Assembly: GCA_900230115.1 (NCBI GenBank)
Contig: LT907983.1
Location: 3,115,001-3,179,000 of the forward strand
Origin: Spirosomataceae bacterium TFI 002
Lineage (GTDB): Bacteria; Bacteroidota; Bacteroidia; Cytophagales; Spirosomataceae
Direction of reading: 5' to 3'
Length of the DNA stretch: 64,000 bases
Positions 45,662 to 54,053 of this stretch are shown here, one piece after another. The translations under genes and the position numbers were made by a program. Within the stretch, counting starts at the first letter, position 1, and every line of letters begins with the position of its first letter. The notes below the pieces were generated by a model. It did no database searches. It worked only from the letters and a program-made list of their open reading frames with translations, and was not told where the DNA came from.

Positions 45662-46963
45662 ATGACAATCGAAACACTTTACCAGCATTTTCTTAAATCA
45701 TCGGGTGTATGTACCGACACTCGCAAAATCACAGCAAATTGTATCTTTTTTGCATTAAAGGGAGATAATTTTAATGCGAATGAATTCGCTGCAAAAGCCA
45801 TAGAGCAAGGAGCTTCTTTGGCAATAATAGATGAGAAAGAATATGCTCAAGATGAGCGTTTTGTTTTGGTGGAGGACGTGCTAGCTACTCTTCAGCAATT
45901 AGCAAGGGAACATAGAAGGTCTTTTACTATTCCAGTGATTGGATTAACTGGCTCCAATGGGAAAACCACTAATAAAGAGCTTTTGGCTGCTGTTTTGGGA
46001 CAGAAATACAAAGTTCATGCGACCAAAGGTAATTTGAATAACCACATTGGAGTACCACTTACTTTACTCGAAATGACTGCCGATACCGAAATGGCAATCA
46101 TAGAAATGGGTGCGAATCACCAAAAGGAAATTGAGATGCTTAGCAATATTTGTGAACCTACGCATGGTTTCATAACGAATATTGGAAAAGCACATTTGGA
46201 GGGTTTTGGAGGAGTAGAGGGAATTAGAAAAGGGAAAGGCGAGCTTTTTGACTTTTTAAAAGAAAGTAATGGCTATGTATTCCTCAATGAAAAGGATGCT
46301 ATTTTGGTAGAATTGGCAAAAGAAAAAGAACTGCTGCTCACCATTCGTTACGGTGCAGATAAAAGAGCCCTCGAATGCAAAGCCACAAGTCCTCGGATAG
46401 ATTTTATATTACCAGAAAGCCTAGATAGGGAGCAAACTAAATATGCAACAAACTTATCAGGAGCTTATAATTTTGACAATATGCAAACAGCATTTGCGAT
46501 TGGCGTATTTTTCAATGTGCCAGCAAAAGATGCTGCGGAGGCACTTGCAGCTTACGAGTCGAGTAATAATCGATCTCAGTTGGTACAAAAAGAGAATTTG
46601 ACATTGCATTTGGATGCCTACAATGCTAATCCAAGCTCTATGGAGGCTTCTATTAAGAATTTTGCAGGCTTAAAAACTAATAGAAAGAAAGCTGTTTTTT
46701 TAGGTGATATGTTTGAACTCGGAGTGGATGCTGAAAAAGAACACGCAGCACTAGGGAAATTGGTCGCATCTTTCAATTTTGATACTGTTGTACTTTACGG
46801 CGAAAATATGAAAGCAGCTTTGCTACATTTACCTAAGGCTTACTACTTTACCGATAAATTTTCCATCCACAATTGGACTGCTGATTTTGACTTTTCGAGC
46901 TATGAGGTTTTAATCAAAGGTTCTCGTGGAACGTCGCTGGAGACAGTAGTGCCTTTTGTTTGA
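45662..46963 (+). CDS. murF: UDP-MurNAc-pentapeptide synthetase
   Basis: It adds D-Ala-D-Ala to the UDP-MurNAc-tripeptide, the last cytosolic step of peptidoglycan precursor synthesis. It has the N-terminal VCTDTRKI region, ATP loop GLTGSNGKTT, the NNHIGVPLTL and EMGANHQKEI motifs, and the C-terminal LHLDAYNANPSSM and FLGDMFELG. At 433 residues it is normal. It is not with murE here (21 kb away) and has no other cell-wall neighbours. Confidence 0.95.
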   Translation: MTIETLYQHFLKSSGVCTDTRKITANCIFFALKGDNFNANEFAAKAIEQGASLAIIDEKEYAQDERFVLVEDVLATLQQLAREHRRSFTIPVIGLTGSNGKTTNKELLAAVLGQKYKVHATKGNLNNHIGVPLTLLEMTADTEMAIIEMGANHQKEIEMLSNICEPTHGFITNIGKAHLEGFGGVEGIRKGKGELFDFLKESNGYVFLNEKDAILVELAKEKELLLTIRYGADKRALECKATSPRIDFILPESLDREQTKYATNLSGAYNFDNMQTAFAIGVFFNVPAKDAAEALAAYESSNNRSQLVQKENLTLHLDAYNANPSSMEASIKNFAGLKTNRKKAVFLGDMFELGVDAEKEHAALGKLVASFNFDTVVLYGENMKAALLHLPKAYYFTDKFSIHNWTADFDFSSYEVLIKGSRGTSLETVVPFV

Positions 46964-47010
46964 GTTTTGAGTCACCACTTCAGCCACTATTTTACAACTA
47001 TTGAATCTAC

Positions 47011-47246
47011 TTAATTGAATTTTAAATTCGCATTTAGCTGTTCGATAGATTCCAACAACCACTGAGCATTTTTTGGACTCTTCAGTAGGTGAAGCGTTTC
47101 TTCCATACTGCCAAATTCTTTTTTTATAAAATAACCACTTCTCTACCTTTCTCCCTAGAAATGAGAATAGGTTCATCTGTTTTATTAATCCGATCAAAGA
47201 TTGAATCCATGTTTTTCTTTAAGCTAAAGAAAGTAATGTTTTGCAT
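47011..47246 (-). pseudogene. Frameshifted Phd/YefM-type antitoxin
   Basis: On the minus strand ATG at 47246 opens MQNITFFSLKKNMDSIFDRI..., then DEPILISREKGREVVIL and a stop. The next frame continues KKEFGSMEETLHLLKSPKNA and WLLESIEQLNANLKFN to TAA at 47011. Together these give a YefM/Phd antitoxin (DNA-binding N-terminus, toxin-binding C-terminus) of ~78 residues. The shift lies at TTTTATAAAAAAAG, consistent with loss of one base. No YoeB-like toxin follows; murF ends 47 bases away. Confidence 0.75.
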
Positions 47247-47369
47247 AATCAATTGACTTTGATTGTGAAATTAAACCCAAAATGCTTGAAAAATAATAAT
47301 AGCCAATAAAAAATGACTTCAATAAAGAGAGATTTATTGCAAAATCTTTAATTTGTAGATATTATATTG

Positions 47370-47377
47370 TAATTTTG
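47370..47377 (+). promoter_or_regulatory. -7 promoter box of ahcY
   Basis: TAATTTTG matches TAnnTTTG 61 bases before the ahcY start. A TTTG upstream (47352-47355) is only 14 bases away, shorter than usual. Confidence 0.4.
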
Positions 47378-47437
47378 GCATCGTTTTAGAGAATTTATAT
47401 ATCTAAACGTCAATTTAGTAGATAAAATAACTTTTAT

Positions 47438-48754
47438 ATGTCAACAGCAACACAAACGTACATTCCTTACAAGGTAAAAGACATCTCTCTTGCAGATTGG
47501 GGTCGTAAAGAAATTACATTGGCCGAAGCAGAAATGCCAGGTTTGATGGAAATCAGAAAAGAATATGGTCCATCTAAGCCTCTAAAAGGTGCAAGAATAG
47601 CTGGATGTCTTCACATGACAATCCAAACTGCAGTTTTGATCGAAACTTTAGTAGAGCTTGGAGCTGAGGTAACTTGGTCTTCTTGTAATATTTTCTCAAC
47701 TCAGGATCATGCAGCAGCAGCAATCGCAGCAGCTGGAATTCAAGTGTATGCTTGGAAAGGATTGACAGAAGAGGAGTTTAACTGGTGTATTGAGCAAACG
47801 CTTTTATTTGGAGAGGAGCAAAAGCCATTGAACCTTATTTTGGATGACGGTGGTGACTTGACAAACATGGTTTTGGATGAATTTCCTCAGTATGTTGCAG
47901 GTATCAAAGGCCTTTCGGAAGAAACAACTACTGGTGTTCACCGTTTGTATGAGCGTATGAAAAAAGGGACACTAGTTATGCCAGCTATCAACGTGAATGA
48001 TTCTGTAACAAAGTCTAAGTTTGACAACAAGTATGGCTGTCGTGAGTCTCTAGTGGATGCGATCCGTCGTGCTACTGACCTTATGCTAGCTGGTAAAGTT
48101 GCTGTGGTTGCAGGTTACGGTGATGTAGGAAAAGGCTCTGCGGAGTCTCTTCGTGGTGCTGGATGTAGAGTAATGGTGACAGAAATTGATCCAATATGTG
48201 CATTACAAGCTGCAATGGACGGTTACGAAGTGGTACCAATGAGTGAGGCTGTAAAAAGAGCACAGATTTTTGTAACTGCAACAGGAAATTACAAGATCAT
48301 TCGTCCTGAGCATTTCAAGGCAATGAGAGATAAGGCGATTGTATGTAACATTGGACACTTTGACAATGAGATCGACATGGCGTGGTTGAACAAAAACTAC
48401 GGCGATACTAAGTCTGAAATCAAGCCACAGGTTGACATGTACACTATTGATGGAAAAGATATCATCGTATTGGCAGAAGGTCGTTTGGTGAACTTAGGTT
48501 GTGCAATGGGGCACCCATCATTCGTAATGTCTTGTTCTTTTGCAAACCAAACTTTAGCTCAGCTAGAACTGTGGAACAATACGGCTGCTTACGAAAACAA
48601 AGTATATGTTCTTCCTAAAATCTTGGACGAAAAAGTAGCAGCTTTCCACCTTGCCCACGTAGGTGCGAAGTTGGATGTGCTTTCTGCTGACCAAGCGGAA
48701 TACATTGGCGTTACGCCAGAAGGTCCATTTAAGCCTGAGATGTATCGTTATTGA
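47438..48754 (+). CDS. ahcY: S-adenosylhomocysteine hydrolase
   Basis: It splits S-adenosylhomocysteine into adenosine and homocysteine, keeping the methyl cycle running, and binds NAD. Motifs are [20 protein letters not shown], the NAD loop [17 protein letters not shown], and the C-terminal end [18 protein letters not shown] ... FKPEMYRY. The 438 residues fit the family. It stands alone with a strong terminator. No SAM or SAH riboswitch fold was recognised in the short AT-rich leader. Confidence 0.97.
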   Translation: MSTATQTYIPYKVKDISLADWGRKEITLAEAEMPGLMEIRKEYGPSKPLKGARIAGCLHMTIQTAVLIETLVELGAEVTWSSCNIFSTQDHAAAAIAAAGIQVYAWKGLTEEEFNWCIEQTLLFGEEQKPLNLILDDGGDLTNMVLDEFPQYVAGIKGLSEETTTGVHRLYERMKKGTLVMPAINVNDSVTKSKFDNKYGCRESLVDAIRRATDLMLAGKVAVVAGYGDVGKGSAESLRGAGCRVMVTEIDPICALQAAMDGYEVVPMSEAVKRAQIFVTATGNYKIIRPEHFKAMRDKAIVCNIGHFDNEIDMAWLNKNYGDTKSEIKPQVDMYTIDGKDIIVLAEGRLVNLGCAMGHPSFVMSCSFANQTLAQLELWNNTAAYENKVYVLPKILDEKVAAFHLAHVGAKLDVLSADQAEYIGVTPEGPFKPEMYRY

Positions 48755-48773
48755 TATTAAGATATATAACATT

Positions 48774-48810
48774 GAAAAGCCCTTTTCTGTAATGGAAAAG
48801 GGCTTTTTTT
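48774..48810 (+). terminator. ahcY terminator
   Basis: AAAAGCCCTTTTC and GAAAAGGGCTTTT pair around TGTAATG and are followed by a T run. Confidence 0.9.
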
Positions 48811-48846
48811 ATGTGGCAAAGGTGAGTTTATAAAACAGATTTGCTA

Positions 48847-50427
48847 CTACGTCTGAATCACCCCTACTTTATAATCTTTAGTTACAGGAGCATGGTTTGC
48901 AGCTTCTATTCCCATGGAGATTATTTTTCTTGTCTTTAATGGATCTATGACGCCATCGGTCCATAGTCTTGCGGCGGCGTAATAAGGGCTCATTTGGTCA
49001 TTGTAGTTTTGCTCAATGGTCTCTAAATCTCTACCATCTTTGCTTTTATTCGCTTGTTCAATTTGGAAGAGAGTTTGTGTTGCTGTACTTCCGCTCATCA
49101 CCGCCATTTTGGAACCGGGCCAAGAGTAAATTAGTCTTGGATCGTATGCTTTTCCACACATAGCATAATTTCCAGCTCCGTAACTGTTACCTACTATGAA
49201 AGTAAACTTTGGAACAATAGAATTTGCCATTGCAGAGACTAGTTTTGCACCATCTTTTATAATTCCGCCTTGCTCGCTTCGGCTACCCACCATAAATCCT
49301 GTAACATCTTGGAGGAAAATTAGTGGAATTTTTTGCTGGTTACAGTTCATGATAAACCTAGCAGCTTTATCTGCTGAGTCACTGTATATCACGCCACCGA
49401 CTTGCAGTTCTTTTGATTTACCCGGTTTGTTAGCTTTTACTACTAGTCGTTGGTTTGCCACAATTCCTACAGACCAACCATCAATCCTTGCAAGGCCACA
49501 AAGCAATGTTTTACCGTATTCGGCTTTGTATTGCTCAAATTTTGACTCGTCCACCAGTCTCTCAATGATTTCAAGCATATCATATGGTCGAGTTTTGTCA
49601 GTAGGGAGAATATCGTAAATATCCTTTTCCACCTTGGCGGGTTTAAAAGCTTCTTTTCTATTGAAACCTGCTTTATCGAAATGCCCCATTTTGTCCATAA
49701 TAGATTTGATGGCTTCTAAGCATGAGGCATCATCTTTATAGATATTATCTGTTACTCCCGATATGGCTGATTGAGAAAATGCACCACCTAGCGTTTCCGC
49801 ATCTACTTCTTCGCCAATAGAGGATTTAACCAAGTACGGACCAGCAAGAAAAACAGAACCTGTTCCTTCTACTATCAATGCATAATCCGACATGATAGGT
49901 AAATAAGCTCCTCCTGCTACACAACTTCCCATGATGGCAGAAATTTGTGGAACACCCATTGCAGAGAGGTGAGCATTGTTTCTAAAAGCTCTACCAAAGT
50001 GCTCTTTATCCGCAAAGATATCTGATTGTAAAGGCAAGTAAATTCCAGCTGAGTCCACCAAATAAATTATTGGAATTCTGTTTTCCATGGCAATTTCTTG
50101 GGCTCTAAGGCACTTTTTGCCTGTGATAGGAAACCATGCTCCTGCTTTCACGGTGGCGTCATTACTTACAATGACGCACAATCTGCCGGAAACGTAACCC
50201 ATGACGCATACAACGCCGCCATTTGGGCAGCCACCTTCTTCTTCATACATTCCGTCAGCGGCAAAAATTCCGATCTCTATGAACTCTTTATCATTGTCCA
50301 AAAGGAATTCAATACGCTCCATTGCGATCATTTTTCCTTTGGATTTTTGTTTCGCAATTTTATCGAGACCTCCGCCTAAACGAATGGCCTCATTTTTTTC
50401 TTTTAGTTCTTGAAGTAGTGATTGCAT
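48847..50427 (-). CDS. Acyl-CoA carboxylase carboxyltransferase (beta) subunit, methylcrotonyl-CoA carboxylase-like
   Basis: The carboxyltransferase part of a biotin-dependent acyl-CoA carboxylase. It has two crotonase-like halves, with VIVSNDATVKAGAWFP, LVDSAGIYLP, GSCVAGGAYLP and FVGNSYGAGNYAMCGKAYDP. The pattern resembles the 3-methylcrotonyl-CoA carboxylase beta subunit of leucine breakdown more than the propionyl type, and the neighbours agree. The frame opens at 50508, but Met at 50427 (MQSLLQELKEKNEAIRLGG) gives the usual N-terminus and 526 residues. The biotin-carboxylase alpha subunit is not in the window. Confidence 0.88.
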   Translation of the reverse strand: MQSLLQELKEKNEAIRLGGGLDKIAKQKSKGKMIAMERIEFLLDNDKEFIEIGIFAADGMYEEEGGCPNGGVVCVMGYVSGRLCVIVSNDATVKAGAWFPITGKKCLRAQEIAMENRIPIIYLVDSAGIYLPLQSDIFADKEHFGRAFRNNAHLSAMGVPQISAIMGSCVAGGAYLPIMSDYALIVEGTGSVFLAGPYLVKSSIGEEVDAETLGGAFSQSAISGVTDNIYKDDASCLEAIKSIMDKMGHFDKAGFNRKEAFKPAKVEKDIYDILPTDKTRPYDMLEIIERLVDESKFEQYKAEYGKTLLCGLARIDGWSVGIVANQRLVVKANKPGKSKELQVGGVIYSDSADKAARFIMNCNQQKIPLIFLQDVTGFMVGSRSEQGGIIKDGAKLVSAMANSIVPKFTFIVGNSYGAGNYAMCGKAYDPRLIYSWPGSKMAVMSGSTATQTLFQIEQANKSKDGRDLETIEQNYNDQMSPYYAAARLWTDGVIDPLKTRKIISMGIEAANHAPVTKDYKVGVIQT

Positions 50428-50572
50428 ATTTATCTTTTTATAAGCTTTTTCAGTTAGGAATTCGTTAATTACATCAAAGGAAATTGAGCGACATTTCGAT
50501 ATTTTCAAATGTATTGAAAAAGAGCGAAGATTTGTTTAAATTATCATCATCAACAAACATTACAATATAAAT

Positions 50573-51718
50573 ATGAATACGGTAGAAACAAATGAATCAG
50601 ACCAAGATTTGATCCAGCAAAGTGCACGAGATTTTGCTGATAAAGAAATAAGGCCCTATGTAATGAAGTGGGACGAAGAGCAACACTTTCCTATAGAGGT
50701 TTTCAAGAAAATGGGTGCAATGGGCTTTATGGGTGTTCTAGTACCTGAAGAATACGGTGGATCAGGCCTTGGCTATCAAGAGTATGTAAGTATCGTAGAT
50801 GAAATTTCACAAGTTTGCGGGAGTATTGGGCTTTCGGTTGCGGCACACAACTCATTATGTACTAACCACATCCTTAGCTTTGCGAATGAAGAACAAAAAA
50901 AGAAATACCTTCCAAAATTGGCTTCGGCTGAGTGGCTTGGAGCTTGGGGTCTCACAGAAACTGGCTCTGGTTCAGATGCCGGTGGAATGATGACTACTGC
51001 AAAAGAAGATGGAGATTATTACATCATCAATGGGTCCAAAAACTTCATTACCCATGCGATCAGTGGGGATGTGACAGTTCTTATGGTGCGAACTGGTGAA
51101 AAAGGTGATAGCCACGGAATGAGTGCTTTCATTATCGAAAAAGGAATGGAGGGTTTTTCTTCTGGTAAAAAAGAGAATAAATTGGGAATGAGAGCATCCG
51201 AAACTGCTTGTCTTTTCTTCGACAATTGCAGGGTTCATAAATCTCAGTTGATAGGCAAAAAAGGAGAGGGCTTTATTCAAGCTTTGAAACTGCTTGAAGG
51301 CGGTAGAATCTCAATTGCGGCCTTGTCTTTAGGAATTGCAAGAGGGGCTTTTAATTGTGCTTTGGCTTATTCCAAAGAACGCTCGCAGTTTGGTAAAACG
51401 ATTTCCAATTTTCAAGCTGTTCGTTTTGACTTGGCAGATATGGCTACTGAAATAGAAGCCTCCGAAATGCTGATAAGAAATGCTGCTCGATTAAAAGGTG
51501 AGGGAAAAAGAATTTCTAGAGAATCTGCGATGGCTAAGCTTTACGCTTCAGAGACTTCAGTGAGAGTAAGTACAAAAGCAGTTCAATTATTTGGAGGATA
51601 TGGTTATTCGAAAGAGTATCCAGCCGAAAAGTTCTATAGAGACTCTATGCTTTGTACTATTGGAGAGGGTACTTCTAATATTCAAAAGGTCGTAATTGCG
51701 AAAGAATTGCTAAAATAA
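50573..51718 (+). CDS. Acyl-CoA dehydrogenase
   Basis: An FAD-dependent acyl-CoA dehydrogenase of 381 residues. Family signatures are GAWGLTETGSGSDAGG (flavin site) and a C-terminal LFGGYGYSKEYPAEKFYRDS with the catalytic Glu in IGEGTSNIQ, placed as in short- and branched-chain enzymes. It starts a plus-strand unit with the HMG-CoA lyase, enoyl-CoA hydratase and acetyltransferase genes. The context suggests isovaleryl- or another branched-chain acyl-CoA, but butyryl-CoA is possible. Confidence 0.9.
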   Translation: MNTVETNESDQDLIQQSARDFADKEIRPYVMKWDEEQHFPIEVFKKMGAMGFMGVLVPEEYGGSGLGYQEYVSIVDEISQVCGSIGLSVAAHNSLCTNHILSFANEEQKKKYLPKLASAEWLGAWGLTETGSGSDAGGMMTTAKEDGDYYIINGSKNFITHAISGDVTVLMVRTGEKGDSHGMSAFIIEKGMEGFSSGKKENKLGMRASETACLFFDNCRVHKSQLIGKKGEGFIQALKLLEGGRISIAALSLGIARGAFNCALAYSKERSQFGKTISNFQAVRFDLADMATEIEASEMLIRNAARLKGEGKRISRESAMAKLYASETSVRVSTKAVQLFGGYGYSKEYPAEKFYRDSMLCTIGEGTSNIQKVVIAKELLK

Positions 51719-51722
51719 GGAT

Positions 51723-52565
51723 ATGCTTAAAGTGAAAATCACGGATTGTCCCAGAGATGCTATTCAAGGGTTAAAAGGCCATATTTCGGTAAACGAAAAG
51801 GCGAAGTACATCCAGTTAGCACTTGATTCAGGTATGTTTCATTCTGTAGACTTTGGGAGTTTTGTTTCGCATAAAGCGGTGCCACAAATGGCAGATACTG
51901 CGGAAGTACTTGCACAATTGAAAGTGCCAGACAACGAAACAAAGCTTCTAGCAATAATAGCAAATGAAAGGGGAGCAAGTGAGGCCGCTACATTTCCAAT
52001 AGTGGATGTCCTTGGTTTTCCATTTTCTATATCTGAAGAGTTTCAAAAGCGTAACGCTGGAACAGGTAGAGAAGAAGCCTTAGAAAAAGTTGAAAGGATT
52101 TATAAAATTGCCAATGATAACAACAAAGTGCTTAGGGTATATATATCTATGGCCTTTGGAAATCCTTACGATGAAAGCTGGAATACAGAAATCGTAACAT
52201 ATTGGGTAGAGAAATTAATAAAGATTGGTATAACAGAAATCGCCCTATCTGATACTGTTGGCGTTGCAAAAGGAAAAGATATTGAATCGCTTTTTGAAAC
52301 CCTGATAAAACAATTTCCTGTAGTAACTTTTAGTGCACATTTTCATGCCTTGCCAGGGAGGTGGAAAGAAAAGGTATCCGTTGCTTACGATGCCGGTTGT
52401 CGACATTTCGACGGAGCAATGAATGGATTTGGAGGTTGCCCAATGGCTGATGATGACCTGGTGGGAAATATTCCAACCGAAGGATTATTAGCATGGAAAG
52501 GCGAAGAGCAAAACCGAATAAATGAGCTTGTATTGGCTTTTCAAGAATTGATTAAACATGGATAA
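51723..52565 (+). CDS. Hydroxymethylglutaryl-CoA lyase-like enzyme
   Basis: A 280-residue DRE-TIM family lyase that splits HMG-CoA into acetyl-CoA and acetoacetate, the last step of leucine breakdown. It shows the family start KITDCPRDAIQGL (catalytic Arg-Asp), the SDTVGVAKG strand, the metal-binding HFHALPGR, and the C-terminal FDGAMNGFGGCPMADDDLVG, which has the catalytic Cys of the GGCP loop. It lies 4 bases after the dehydrogenase and overlaps the hydratase by 8 bases. The related Bacteroidota enzyme type is shorter than typical mitochondrial HMGCL. Confidence 0.87.
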   Translation: MLKVKITDCPRDAIQGLKGHISVNEKAKYIQLALDSGMFHSVDFGSFVSHKAVPQMADTAEVLAQLKVPDNETKLLAIIANERGASEAATFPIVDVLGFPFSISEEFQKRNAGTGREEALEKVERIYKIANDNNKVLRVYISMAFGNPYDESWNTEIVTYWVEKLIKIGITEIALSDTVGVAKGKDIESLFETLIKQFPVVTFSAHFHALPGRWKEKVSVAYDAGCRHFDGAMNGFGGCPMADDDLVGNIPTEGLLAWKGEEQNRINELVLAFQELIKHG

Positions 52566-53316
52566 ATATTTTAAAAATACGACGGATTACAAGTCGGTGG
52601 ACTATACTTACTTGTTATTGGTACTGGTGGAAAGTAGACTGTATGTTACTTTGAATAGAGCAAACAAAAGAAACGCTTTCACCCCTTTAATGATCAACGA
52701 ACTGGCATATGTAATGCAAGGAGTTAATGAGGATGAAGGTGTAAAAGTTGTCGTACTTCAGGCTTTGGGTCCAGTGTTTTGTGCTGGAATGGATCTCAAA
52801 ATTTTTAGGGGAGAATCAAAAGAGGAAATTCCTCAAAAGTTTGCTTCAGAAGGCATAACAATGTCTTTGGCTTTGAGGCAATTAGATAAGCCATTAGTAG
52901 CAGTTTGCGAAGGTCCTGTAATCGCTGGAGGTTTCCTGATAATTAATGAAAGTACACTAGTGCTTGCCAGAGAGGATGTATGGTTTAGTTTACCAGAGAT
53001 TGAAATAGGGCTTTTCCCGTTTCAAGTAATGGAAAAATTGCCTTCGATTGTTGGTGAAAGAAAAGCAATGCAATACGCTTTGACAGGTCAAAAAATTGAT
53101 ACTCAAGAGGCTCTTAGTTCTGGATTGATCAATGAAATTTTCACAAAAGATTCTAGAGAAGAGGTTTTGTCAAAGCTTATTTCAAAAGTTGAAAATGCCG
53201 AAGTCGGTTTACTTACTGCTGCTATGAAAAGCATGAAAATGCTAAAAAGCCTGCCAGAGAAAGAAAGAATTCCTGCTCTAAAGGAAATATTGGATAGCTT
53301 TTCAGGGTCAAAATGA
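52558..53316 (+). CDS. Enoyl-CoA hydratase/isomerase family protein (methylglutaconyl-CoA hydratase-like by context)
   Basis: A 252-residue crotonase-fold protein. The oxyanion-hole segments are visible (GPVFCAGMDLK; EGPVIAGGFLIINES). The first catalytic Glu of classical crotonases, usually GGxxE, is replaced (GGFLI), while the second stays in FSLPEIEIG. It overlaps the HMG-CoA lyase gene by 8 bases, so translation is coupled. Context suggests hydration of methylglutaconyl-CoA, but the missing Glu makes an isomerase or another role possible. Confidence 0.78.
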   Translation: MDKYFKNTTDYKSVDYTYLLLVLVESRLYVTLNRANKRNAFTPLMINELAYVMQGVNEDEGVKVVVLQALGPVFCAGMDLKIFRGESKEEIPQKFASEGITMSLALRQLDKPLVAVCEGPVIAGGFLIINESTLVLAREDVWFSLPEIEIGLFPFQVMEKLPSIVGERKAMQYALTGQKIDTQEALSSGLINEIFTKDSREEVLSKLISKVENAEVGLLTAAMKSMKMLKSLPEKERIPALKEILDSFSGSK

Positions 53317-53330
53317 TTTTTTTTTGCGAA

Positions 53331-53891
53331 ATGAATATTGAAATAGTAAAAGCTATTAGCGATAAAGAAATTCAAGGTATAGTTGATTTGCAGCAGGCAA
53401 ATTTAAGAAAGAACCTAAGTACAAAAGAGATGGAGCAGTATGGCTTTGTAACCTTGGAGTATAGTTTTGAGTTTATAAAAGAAATGGCTGCTGGGCATCA
53501 CCATATCATTGCAAAAGATGGAGAAAAGGTTGTTGGCTACTGTTTGTTATTTGACAGATCCAAAAACCACTTGATGAAAGAAGGGGCTGGTATTTTTCCA
53601 ATTTTTCATGAATTGATATACAAAGGGCAACGCTTAGGAGACATCAACTACGTTTCTGTGGGTCAAGTATGTGTAGATAGAAACTACTCCGGTAAGGGTA
53701 TTTTGGGTAAAATGTATGCAGCTTACAAGGAGGCATATAAAGACACGTACGACCTCGCAATGACCGATATTTACTATGACAACCAAAGATCAATAAAAGG
53801 GCACATCAAGGCAGGTTTTGAAGTTATTCACCGCTTCGATGAACCTGATGCTGGCGAACCATGGGACATTGTAGTGTGGGATTGGCGATGA
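53331..53891 (+). CDS. GNAT family acetyltransferase
   Basis: An N-acetyltransferase fold of 186 residues starting at Met 53331 (MNIEIVKAIS); the frame itself begins at 53313. The acetyl-CoA loop is in QVCVDRNYSGKGILGKMYAAY, the usual (Q/R)xxGx(G/A) region, followed by ADIYYDN-like AMTDIYYDNQRSIKGHIKAGF. The substrate is unknown. It sits 14 bases after the hydratase and may be the last gene of that operon. Confidence 0.82.
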   Translation: MNIEIVKAISDKEIQGIVDLQQANLRKNLSTKEMEQYGFVTLEYSFEFIKEMAAGHHHIIAKDGEKVVGYCLLFDRSKNHLMKEGAGIFPIFHELIYKGQRLGDINYVSVGQVCVDRNYSGKGILGKMYAAYKEAYKDTYDLAMTDIYYDNQRSIKGHIKAGFEVIHRFDEPDAGEPWDIVVWDWR

Positions 53892-54053
53892 GTGAGGTTG
53901 AGAGTTTTTAAATTAGGGAGTAGGGAGAACCTTTTGCCTTGCTAAGGGCAGGTTCAGAAGAGAGTTTCGATGGTTTATAAATAAAAAATTTTGTGTTTTT
54001 GAGATTTTGTCTGCCTTGAGCAGTTTGCCGAAGTGATGGGTTGCAAAAAGCAA

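Noticed and set aside
46910-47197. 95-codon minus-strand frame between murF and ahcY
   Set aside because: It covers the antitoxin remnant in the wrong frame for most of its length and runs into murF; the frameshifted YefM reading explains the region better.
47300-47437. Possible SAM/SAH riboswitch before ahcY
   Set aside because: The leader is short and AT-rich and I could not find conserved helices of a known SAM or SAH riboswitch class.
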